DNA of 64,000 bases from Streptomyces gobiensis (GTDB taxonomy: Bacteria > Actinomycetota > Actinomycetes > Streptomycetales > Streptomycetaceae), in the NCBI RefSeq assembly GCF_021216675.1, contig NZ_CP086120.1:4648501-4712500 (forward strand), given 5' to 3'. The notes under the pieces are model-generated. The model was not told the DNA's origin. It did no database searches and saw nothing but the letters and a program-made list of their open reading frames with translations. A program made the translations under genes and the position numbers. This document shows, piece by piece, positions 31,761 through 38,783 of this stretch (positions are counted from its first letter, which is position 1; each line of letters begins with the position of its first letter).

Positions 31761-32684
31761 ATGGATCTACGAATCTTCACCGAGCCCCAGCAGGGGGCCA
31801 GCTACGAGACGCTGCTCACCGTGGCCAAGGCCACCGAGGATCTGGGCTTCGACGCCTTCTTCCGTTCCGACCACTATCTGGCGATGGGCGACTCCGACGG
31901 ACTTCCCGGGCCGACCGACGCCTGGATCACCCTGGCCGGGCTCGCCCGGGAGACCAGCCGGATCCGGCTGGGCACCCTGATGACCGCGGGAACCTTCCGG
32001 CTGCCCGGTGTGCTGGCCGTCCAGGTCGCCCAGGTGGACGCCATGTCCGGCGGACGCGTCGAGTTCGGGCTGGGCTCGGGCTGGTTCGAGGCCGAGCACA
32101 CCGCCTATGGAATTCCCTTCCCCAAGGACAAGTTCGCCCGGCTGGAAGAGCAACTGGCGATTATCACCGGACTATGGGAAACCGAGCTCGGTGCAACATT
32201 CAGCTATGACGGCACCTATTACCAGCTCACGGACTGTCCCGCACTGCCCAAGCCAGCACAGCGGAAAATCCCCGTGCTGATCGGCGGACACGGCGCGACC
32301 CGCACCCCGCGGATCGCCGCGCGGTATGCCGATGAATTCAATATCCCATTCGCCTCCATCGAGGTCAGCGACCGGCAGTTCGGCCGGGTCCGGGCCGCCG
32401 CTGTGGAAGAGGGCCGCAAGCCAGACGATCTGGTGTACTCCAACGCGCTGGTGTTCTGCGTCGGCAAGGACGACGCTGAGGTGGCCCGGCGGGCGGCCGC
32501 CATCGGCCGGGAAGTCGATGAGCTGAAGGAGAACGGGCTCGCCGGATCCCCGGCGGAGGTGGTCGACAAGATCGGCCGCTATGCGGAGACCGGCTCTTCC
32601 CGGATCTACTTGCAGATGCTGGATCTCAGCGACCTCGATCACCTGGAGCTGATCTCCTCCCAGGTCCAGCCGCAGCTGTCATGA
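31761..32684 (+). CDS. LLM-class F420-dependent oxidoreductase
   Basis: A 307-residue TIM-barrel oxidoreductase: DLRIFTEPQQGASYETLLTVAKATEDLGFDAFFRSDHYLAMGDSDGLPGPTDAWITLAGLARETSRIRLGTLMTAGTFRLPGVLAVQVAQVDAMSGGRVEFGLGSGWFEAEHTAYGIPFP is characteristic. The cofactor is most likely F420 from family membership. ATG 31761 follows GGGAG. It overlaps mmuM by 4 bases (ATGA). Substrate unknown. Confidence 0.9.
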   Translation: MDLRIFTEPQQGASYETLLTVAKATEDLGFDAFFRSDHYLAMGDSDGLPGPTDAWITLAGLARETSRIRLGTLMTAGTFRLPGVLAVQVAQVDAMSGGRVEFGLGSGWFEAEHTAYGIPFPKDKFARLEEQLAIITGLWETELGATFSYDGTYYQLTDCPALPKPAQRKIPVLIGGHGATRTPRIAARYADEFNIPFASIEVSDRQFGRVRAAAVEEGRKPDDLVYSNALVFCVGKDDAEVARRAAAIGREVDELKENGLAGSPAEVVDKIGRYAETGSSRIYLQMLDLSDLDHLELISSQVQPQLS

Positions 32685-33580
32685 GCCGCCCCCCGATCCC
32701 GCTCGCCGACGCGCTCAGAGAGGGCACGCTGGTCCTCGACGGCGGACTGTCCAACCAACTGGAGGCGCAGGGCTGCGATCTGGCCGATGAGCTGTGGTCG
32801 GCCAGGCTGCTCGCCGACGCCCCCGGCCAGCTTGAGGCGGCCCACGCAGCGTATGTGCGGGCGGGCGCCCGAGTACTCATCACCAGCAGCTACCAGGCCT
32901 CCTTCGAGGGCTTCGCCCGCCGGGGGATCGGGCAGGCGGAGGCGAGCGGACTGTTCCGCAGAAGCGTGGAGCTGGCCAGGGCGGCGGGGGAGCGGGAGAC
33001 CTGGGTGGCGGCCTCGGTCGGGCCGTATGGCGCGGTGCTCGCGGACGGCAGTGAGTACCGGGGGCGTTATGGGCTGAGCGTGGCCGAGCTGGAGCGGTTC
33101 CACCGGGCCCGTATCGAGGCGCTGGCCGAGGCGGAGCCGGATGTGCTCGCGCTGGAGACGGTGCCGGACATCGTGGAGGCGCAGGCGCTGCTGCGCGCGG
33201 TGGACGGCTGCGGGGTCCCGGTCTGGCTGAGCTACACCATCGCGGAAGGCCGGACCCGGGCCGGGCAGCCGCTCGCCGACGCCTTCGCGCTGGCGGCGGG
33301 CAACGACCAGGTGATCGCGGTCGGGGTGAACTGCTGCGCGGCGGCGGAGGTAGAGCACGCCATTACGGTGGCGGCGAGCCAGACCCGTAAGCCGGTGGTC
33401 GTCTACCCCAACAGCGGCGAGCGCTGGGATCCGGACCGGGCGGCCTGGCGGGGCACGCCGACCTTTGACCCGGCCCTGCTCAGCGGCTGGCGGGGGGCCG
33501 GGGCGCGGTTGATCGGCGGCTGTTGCCGGGTGGGCCCGGACTGTATCGCGGAGTTGGCCGCCGAGCTGGAAAAGCAGTAG
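32681..33580 (+). CDS. mmuM: homocysteine S-methyltransferase
   Basis: A 299-residue zinc methyltransferase making methionine from homocysteine using S-methylmethionine or S-adenosylmethionine. LVLDGGLSNQLEAQGCDL at the start; zinc cysteines in VGVNCCAAAEVEHA and IGGCCRVGPDCIAEL. Coupled to the LLM gene by a 4-base overlap. A second copy of its last ~190 bases lies at 37,046-37,235 as part of the 302-bp repeat pair. Confidence 0.93.
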   Translation: MSRPPIPLADALREGTLVLDGGLSNQLEAQGCDLADELWSARLLADAPGQLEAAHAAYVRAGARVLITSSYQASFEGFARRGIGQAEASGLFRRSVELARAAGERETWVAASVGPYGAVLADGSEYRGRYGLSVAELERFHRARIEALAEAEPDVLALETVPDIVEAQALLRAVDGCGVPVWLSYTIAEGRTRAGQPLADAFALAAGNDQVIAVGVNCCAAAEVEHAITVAASQTRKPVVVYPNSGERWDPDRAAWRGTPTFDPALLSGWRGAGARLIGGCCRVGPDCIAELAAELEKQ

Positions 33581-33692
33581 GCGTACGGCCTGGCCCGGGC
33601 CATACTCGACGGGGTGTTTCTCACCATCACCACCACAGGCAGTGCCGGGCGGCCGGCGACCGATCTCGGATTCCTGCTGCACAAGCATCCGG
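33391..33692 (+). repeat. 302-bp direct repeat, left copy (mmuM 3' end to hen1 5' end)
   Basis: Identical to 37046-37347 except about 11 substitutions, with no gaps (constant offset of 3655). It covers the last ~190 bases of mmuM, the 33-bp intergenic and the first ~26 codons of hen1. Sequence upstream and downstream of the two copies is unrelated. Confidence 0.9.
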
Positions 33693-33751
33693 GGCTGGGT
33701 GGACCGGCGGACGTGAGCAGTGATGGCGCGACAGAATCGACGCGCACGTGA
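33614..33751 (+). pseudogene. truncated hen1 (5' fragment)
   Basis: A GTG start and MFLTITTTGSAGRPATDLGFLLHKHP exactly match the intact Hen1 N-terminus except one residue, then the reading diverges after the CATCCGG at 33692 into unrelated sequence and stops at 33749-33751. It marks the left insertion boundary. Confidence 0.85.
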
Positions 33752-33926
33752 GGGTGCGCCGCTTCTTCTCAGGGGACTCGGTGCGCTCGCGTCGCGTCTC
33801 GCGACGCCTCCGGATGCGTCTTAGTTCTAGCTGTAGTCTCAACTCTAGACAGGGGGCGAAAAACAGCCGCACTCGCGCTACAGTGGCCCTCACGCAGCCC
33901 AAGACGCGGCCGGAGGGAACCCAGTC
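33752..33926. promoter_or_regulatory. probable promoter region of the island operon
   Basis: A low-GC patch TTAGTTCTAGCTGTAGTCTC and AACTCTAGACAGG (33,824-33,853) contains TCTAG/CTAGA half-sites. It lies 75-100 bp before the ATG of the first island gene, whose ribosome-binding site is GGAGGGAA. Exact promoter elements are not determinable. Confidence 0.4.
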
Positions 33927-34379
33927 ATGCCGCCCAGGAAGAAGCGCGCCACACTTGCCCGCACAAACCGCCGCCCCCACGTAGACGACGCCACATGGGG
34001 CAAAGCCGACGATATCGCGGCCGCCGACGCCATCACCGTTGGCCACCTGCTCACGGTGCTGCTGAACAAGTACGCCTCCGGCGCCATCGACGTCCCCATC
34101 CCCAAGGAAGACATCCGCGCCGGCGGGCGCAGCGGACACCTCGCCGCCATCGGCGATGCCGCATGGCACCGAGCCGACCAGCGCCGCGACCGTGAGGGCA
34201 TCCAGTCCATGAGCGTCCTGTGCGAGCTGCTGCTACGCGAACTCGTAGACGGTCGCGTGACCGCTGGTCTCGACGCCGCCCCCCGCAAGCGCCGCACCCG
34301 CCGCGATCAGCGAGCAGCCGAGCCCCACGAGGAAGCAGGCGGGGCCATCACCCCGTCCCTCATCGCCACGGCCGCCTGA
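33927..34379 (+). CDS. plasmid-like hypothetical protein, 150 residues
   Basis: Basic and helical: MPPRKKRATLARTNRRPHVDDATWGKADDIAAADAITVGHLLTVLLNKYASG..., ending in a Lys/Arg/Glu-rich tail. The Arg/Lys-rich N-terminus with an amphipathic core is reminiscent of small DNA-binding proteins of plasmids and integrative elements, but no fold was recognised. GGAGGGAA lies before the ATG. First gene of the island operon. Confidence 0.6.
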   Translation: MPPRKKRATLARTNRRPHVDDATWGKADDIAAADAITVGHLLTVLLNKYASGAIDVPIPKEDIRAGGRSGHLAAIGDAAWHRADQRRDREGIQSMSVLCELLLRELVDGRVTAGLDAAPRKRRTRRDQRAAEPHEEAGGAITPSLIATAA

Positions 34380-34421
34380 CCAATCCCGGCACGCCTCACC
34401 GAAAGGAACCCCGCGAGCGCC

Positions 34422-34712
34422 ATGTCCACACCCGAACCCCTCCACGGCGACCCCCGCCCCCTCCCACCCCTGCGGACCGTCGGAGACCTCCGCACCGCCC
34501 TCCACCAGGGCTACGGGTTCCCCGGAGACGCCGCCGAATTCGAGGCCGAATTCGCCCGCGCCGTCGAACTCTCCGAACCCGACCTCGCCGCCGCCGCCCG
34601 CGTCGTCGCCGCCTACCGCGGACACATCTACGCCCGCCATGACCCCCACTTCGAAACCGGCATCGCCGAGGGCATCACCGCCGCCCTCGCCGCCAAGGAG
34701 ACCCGCGCGTGA
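34422..34712 (+). CDS. possible antitoxin of a TA-like pair
   Basis: A 96-residue acidic helical protein (TVGDLRTALHQGYGFPGDAAEFEAEFARAVELSEPDLAAAARVVAAYRGHIYARHDPHFETGIAEGITAALAAKETRA). It precedes and overlaps (GTGA, 4 bases) a basic-core partner with a RelE-like length and pattern. This order and coupling is typical of antitoxin-toxin pairs, but no antitoxin family was recognised. Confidence 0.5.
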   Translation: MSTPEPLHGDPRPLPPLRTVGDLRTALHQGYGFPGDAAEFEAEFARAVELSEPDLAAAARVVAAYRGHIYARHDPHFETGIAEGITAALAAKETRA

Positions 34713-35002
34713 CTGACGTCATCGCGGTAACCACCGACCTCGCCGAGCAGCAAGCCCGCCGCATTGGCCCGGCCGCTGTCGACGCCCTCAAGAACCTGCG
34801 GGCGGAACTCGAAGACAACCCCCGGCTAGGCCGGATGCGCGGCGCGACCCCGGAAGGCGTAGAGGTCTACCTGACGCACATCGAACCCCGGCCGGACATG
34901 CCGCCCCTGACCGTGACCTACGTCTACACTCCCGACCCCCCGCCGCCGACCGTCGCAATCTCCGTCGTCACGCCACACGACACCCCTGAAGACGACACCT
35001 GA
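34709..35002 (+). CDS. possible RelE-like toxin of a TA-like pair
   Basis: A 97-residue protein: VDALKNLRAELEDNPRLGRMRGATPEGVEVYLTHIEPRPDMPPLTVTYVYTPDPPPPTVAISVVTPHDTPEDDT. The 'LRAELEDNPRLG' helix followed by an anti-parallel sheet with a YVYTP strand resembles plasmid-stabilisation/RelE proteins, but lacks a clear catalytic Arg/Lys/Tyr set. Function is only suggested by position. Confidence 0.45.
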   Translation: MTDVIAVTTDLAEQQARRIGPAAVDALKNLRAELEDNPRLGRMRGATPEGVEVYLTHIEPRPDMPPLTVTYVYTPDPPPPTVAISVVTPHDTPEDDT

Positions 35003-35234
35003 CCCCGCCCCGCCGTCCGTTGGTGGGGGCTGCGCACGACGGGCACCACCCCGAACCCTCCACCTGCGGCTTGCGTCGAAGCGCGTGGCCGTGCCAGCGG
35101 AAGAGGTCAGCTCGCCAGCACCCGCCGGGGTTTGGGGGCTTTCCGGCCGTTGCGGAGCCGCCGCCAGCCGCTCCCGTGCAGGAGTCGGCCCGGTTGTGTG
35201 ACGACGACCGGTGTCGTCTCCGGGGCGGGGCATT

Positions 35235-36827
35235 TCACCCGCCAATGGACTTAAGGATGCCGGTGACGCGGAGGGCGTTCTCGGTGTTGAGGCCGAGGCG
35301 GGCCGCCCAGGCGAGGGCGTCGTCGAGGGTGGCGTCTGGGTCGGCCAGGCGGGCGGCGGCGAGGGTGGGTGGCACTTTGCCGTCGTTCAGCAGGGTGGTC
35401 CACTGGCGTCCGGTGAGGGAGAGGTAGCGGAGGTCCGTCAGGTCGGCCAGGACGGTCGGGTCGGGGACATCGGCTCCGGAGAGGTCGAGGCCGCGCAGGT
35501 GAGGGACGGTCCGCAGCGGGGTGAGGTCGGCCGGGACGGTGGTGGTCAGGTCGAGGGAGGCGAGGTGGGGGTGGCCTGCGAGCGGGGTCAGATTGCCGTC
35601 GTCGAGGGTGATGCGCAGAGATTCGACGGGCAGTTCGCGCACCGGCGTCAGGTCGGCGGTGGTGGAGCGGTTGAGGTGCAGTCGGCGGAGGCTGGGGGCG
35701 GCGGTGAGCGGGGCTAGGTCGACAAGGCCGGTGGCGTCGTTGATGTGGATTGCCTGGAGGGTGGGCGGGACCTCATCGGGGCTGTCGCCGATGATCTGCT
35801 GGGGGGCGGGATCACAGGCGGGTTCGAGCAGGGAGATGTAGCCGCCGTGCTTCTCGTACGCGCCTTGGTCAAGCAGTTCCAGGTAGTGGCCGAGGAGTGA
35901 GGTGATCGAGTCACCGACGTAGGCGGGCCCGTCGTCGTAGTCGCGGCCGGTGCAGATGATCTGGCCGGGGCGGCCGTTGCGGGCCGGGGCCGTGTCGACG
36001 GCTAGGAAGTTGCCGTCCTCGCTGGTGGCGAAGCGCAACCAGCCGGGGTGGCCTCCGCAGCGGCGGACGGTATTGGTGGGGGTAGCGTCGAAGACGACGG
36101 CGTCCCATTCCAGGTCCCAGCCGTACCAAGGCCGTTCGCCCGCGCTCCACACGGTGTGCTCAGCGACGAGGTTCTCCAGCGACAGCCAGGCGTTGCCCTG
36201 GAACAGGTAGCGGTTCTCGTAGCCAACGCCGTCGCCGTCGGCGATCGTGTAGAGCGCCCGCAGGTCGGTTGGCAGGCGGCGGCCGAGGCGGCGTTCGGCT
36301 TCGTCGATTGCGGCGGCGGTGGCGGGCGGGGGCAGTTCGTCGGAGTGTCCCAGGATCGCGGCGCGCCGCTCGAGGTAGGCGTGGAAGCGGTCCACGGCCA
36401 GCTCGGAGTCGCCCGTCGGTGCGGCGGTGCCGGGCTCTTGGTGCAGGCCGGGCTGGAGCAAGTGGTAGTCGGGTTCCAGGACCACTTGGAAACCACTGCC
36501 GATCCCTGTCACCCGGGTGATGGCGTCGTTGAAGGCGACGAGCCGGTACTCGCCGGACGGCCGGCACTGGATCTCGAGGCTGACGGGTTCCCAGCCGCGG
36601 TCTTTGCACAGTTTCTCCGCCAGTGACATGAGTTCCTCGTAGGGGTTGGGCACGCCGGCGTGCCAGTGTTCCCTCCGCGAGGTGTAGCCCCCGGTCACCG
36701 AGGTACCGCCCCGCCCTGCCAGGCCGTGCATTACTGCGTGCGTCCACCCGCTCGGGGCCTTCGCGGCGATCGCCTCAACTATCGGTCGTACCGCCTGATC
36801 CACCATGCTCTGCTCCCGTGCTGTCAA
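35235..36827 (-). CDS. SMI1/KNR4 (SUKH) immunity-like protein with LRR tail
   Basis: A 530-residue protein in three parts. N-terminal domain (~1-135) has a pattern recalling YezG/DUF600-type immunity proteins (SGWTHAVMHGLAGRGG, YEELMSLAEKLCKDRGW). The SUKH/SMI1 domain (~150-330) includes LPPPATAAAIDEAERRLGRRLPTDLRALYTIADGDGVG and a C-terminal acidic strand SITSLLGHYLELLDQG. A leucine-rich tail (~360-500) follows: TLQAIHINDATGLVDLAPLTAAPSLRRLHLNRS and similar units. Such proteins neutralise toxin nucleases. It is transcribed toward the island genes and has no toxin partner nearby. Confidence 0.78.
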   Translation of the reverse strand: MTAREQSMVDQAVRPIVEAIAAKAPSGWTHAVMHGLAGRGGTSVTGGYTSRREHWHAGVPNPYEELMSLAEKLCKDRGWEPVSLEIQCRPSGEYRLVAFNDAITRVTGIGSGFQVVLEPDYHLLQPGLHQEPGTAAPTGDSELAVDRFHAYLERRAAILGHSDELPPPATAAAIDEAERRLGRRLPTDLRALYTIADGDGVGYENRYLFQGNAWLSLENLVAEHTVWSAGERPWYGWDLEWDAVVFDATPTNTVRRCGGHPGWLRFATSEDGNFLAVDTAPARNGRPGQIICTGRDYDDGPAYVGDSITSLLGHYLELLDQGAYEKHGGYISLLEPACDPAPQQIIGDSPDEVPPTLQAIHINDATGLVDLAPLTAAPSLRRLHLNRSTTADLTPVRELPVESLRITLDDGNLTPLAGHPHLASLDLTTTVPADLTPLRTVPHLRGLDLSGADVPDPTVLADLTDLRYLSLTGRQWTTLLNDGKVPPTLAAARLADPDATLDDALAWAARLGLNTENALRVTGILKSIGG

Positions 36828-37045
36828 CGTTGCCGCGCATCATGGCAGTGACCACTGACATTGAGACTGTGTGGCCTGGACGCGCCAGACATCGAGCAGC
36901 AAGAAGCGTGAGAACGCCTGTCGGCGTAGACGCTAAAGCCCTCAACCGCGCACAGTTGAGTGTGCTCAGTAGGACGTGACGGGCCTCGTCGTGGGCGGCG
37001 CGGCCGGTGGTCGCGGTGGGGGCGGGTGTCGGCCAGGGCGGCGAG

Positions 37046-37235
37046 GCCGGTGGTCGTCTACCCCAACAGTGGCGAGCGCTGGGATCCGGAGCGGGGGTCC
37101 TGGCGGGGCACGCCGACCTTTGACCCGGCTCTGCTCAGCGGCTGGCGGGTGGCCGGGGCGCGGTTGATCGGCGGCTGCTGCCGGGTGGGCCCGGACCGTA
37201 TCGCGGAGTTGGCCGCCGAGCTGGAAAAGCAGTAG
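37046..37235 (+). pseudogene. truncated mmuM (3' fragment)
   Basis: Encodes the last ~63 residues of homocysteine methyltransferase (PVVVYPNSGERWDPERGSW... to ...AELAAELEKQ) but has no upstream part, start, or matching sequence before 37,046. Differs from the intact gene by several residues (for example ERGSW versus DRAAW). Confidence 0.88.
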
Positions 37236-37347
37236 GCGTACGGCCTGGCCCGGGCCATACTCGGCCGGGTGTTTCTCACCATCACCACCGCAGGCAGTGC
37301 CGGGCGGCCGGCGACCGATCTCGGATTCCTGCTGCACAAGCATCCGG
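37046..37347 (+). repeat. 302-bp direct repeat, right copy (mmuM 3' end to hen1 5' end)
   Basis: Same 302 bp as 33391-33692 with ~11 substitutions. Here it runs from a truncated mmuM into the full hen1. The bases just left of it (37,000-37,045) do not match mmuM, marking the right insertion boundary. Confidence 0.9.
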
Positions 37348-38783
37348 AGAAGGCGCAGACGTTCTCGACCTCATACGGCACCGCGCACGTCCTTTATCCG
37401 GAGGCGAGCGCACGGCGGTGCACTGCGGCGCTGCTGCTGGAGGTCGACCCGGTCGCGCTGGTCAAGCGGGGCCGGGGCAGGGGGCGTGGCGGCGCCGCCG
37501 ACTCGGCGTTGGCGCAGTACGTCAACGACAGGCCGTATGCCGCTTCCTCGCTGCTGGCCGTGGCGCTGAGCGCTGTCTTCCGCACCGCGTTGCAGGGCCA
37601 GTGCGCCGCCCGCCCCGAGCTGGCGGTCCAGCCGCTGCCGCTGCGGATCGAGGTGCCCGCGCTGCCCGCGCGCGGCGGTGCGGAGATGGTACGGCGGCTC
37701 TTTGAGCCGCTGGGCTGGATGGTCGAGGCCGAACCCGTCCCGCTGGATGAGCAGTTCCCCGCGTGGGGCGACTCCCGCTATGTACGGCTGGCGCTGGACG
37801 GGGAGGCCCGGCTGGCCGACGCACTGCGGCAGCTCTACGTACTGCTGCCGGTGCTGGATGGGGCCAAGCACTACTGGGTCGCCGCCGATGAGGTCGACAA
37901 GCTGTTGCGCGCGGGCGAGGGCTGGCTGGAGAACCACCCGGAACAGAAGATCATCGTGGGTCGGTATCTGGCCCGTCGCGGCGCGCTGACCCGCCAGGCG
38001 CTGGAGCGCCTTGAGCTGGCCCGGCTTGCCGAGGCCGACGACAGCGAGGCCGAGGAGCTCGACAACGCCGTCGACGAGTTCGACGAGTTCGACGAGTTCG
38101 ACGAGTCCGACCAGGCCGACGAGTCCGCCGAGGACACCGACGCCGAGGACAAGCCGGTGCCGCTCGCCGTACAGCGACGGGACGCCATTCTCAGCGCGCT
38201 GCGTGAGTCCGGCGCGGGCCGGGTGCTGGATCTGGGCTGCGGCCCGGGGCACTTGATATCGGTACTGCTCAAGAACCCGCAGTTCACGGAGGTCGTCGGC
38301 GTCGATGTGTCGATGCGCGCCCTCCAGATGGCCAGTCGGCGGCTCCGGCTGGAACGGATGGGCGAGCGCCAGGCCTCCCGTATCAAGCTGCTGCAAGGCG
38401 CACTCACCTACACCGACTCCCGGCTGCGGGGATATGACGCGGCAGTGCTCAGCGAGGTCATCGAGCATGTCGATCCGCCCCGGCTCACCGCCCTGGAGTA
38501 CGCCGTGTTCGGCGCGGCCCGGCCCGCGACCGTCATCGTGACCACGCCCAACGTCGAGTACAACGTGCGTTGGGAGTCCTTGCCCGCCGGGCAGGTACGC
38601 CACGCCGACCACCGCTTCGAGTGGAACCGGGAGGAGTTCCGCACCTGGGCCGAGTCGGTCGCCGCACAGCACGGCTACACCGCTGAGCTGCGCCCCGTCG
38701 GCCCCGATGACCCAGAGGTCGGCCCACCCACCCAGCTGGCACTTTTCCGAATCGCCAACACCACGAAGGAGGCAGTCGCATGA
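37269..38783 (+). CDS. hen1: 3'-terminal RNA ribose 2'-O-methyltransferase Hen1
   Basis: A 504-residue bacterial Hen1. N-terminal domain (1-~250) with YGTAHVLYPEASARRCTAALLLEVDPVALVKRG; acidic linker with four DEF-like repeats (~270-295, DEFDEFDEFDES); C-terminal methyltransferase (~310-500) with VLDLGCGPGHLISVLL (SAM), SEVIEHVDPPRL (Mn-binding E/H pair) and ADHRFEWNREEF. It methylates the 3' end of cleaved RNA before sealing by Pnkp, making the repaired site resistant to recutting. The ATGA overlap with pnkp shows coupling. GTG start at 37269 follows the repeat. Confidence 0.94.
   Translation: MFLTITTAGSAGRPATDLGFLLHKHPEKAQTFSTSYGTAHVLYPEASARRCTAALLLEVDPVALVKRGRGRGRGGAADSALAQYVNDRPYAASSLLAVALSAVFRTALQGQCAARPELAVQPLPLRIEVPALPARGGAEMVRRLFEPLGWMVEAEPVPLDEQFPAWGDSRYVRLALDGEARLADALRQLYVLLPVLDGAKHYWVAADEVDKLLRAGEGWLENHPEQKIIVGRYLARRGALTRQALERLELARLAEADDSEAEELDNAVDEFDEFDEFDESDQADESAEDTDAEDKPVPLAVQRRDAILSALRESGAGRVLDLGCGPGHLISVLLKNPQFTEVVGVDVSMRALQMASRRLRLERMGERQASRIKLLQGALTYTDSRLRGYDAAVLSEVIEHVDPPRLTALEYAVFGAARPATVIVTTPNVEYNVRWESLPAGQVRHADHRFEWNREEFRTWAESVAAQHGYTAELRPVGPDDPEVGPPTQLALFRIANTTKEAVA

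Noticed and set aside
33752..33926. Integrase attachment site or tRNA at the island edge
   Set aside because: No cloverleaf, CCA end or integrase gene was found near either repeat; the 302-bp repeats are coding sequence of host genes.
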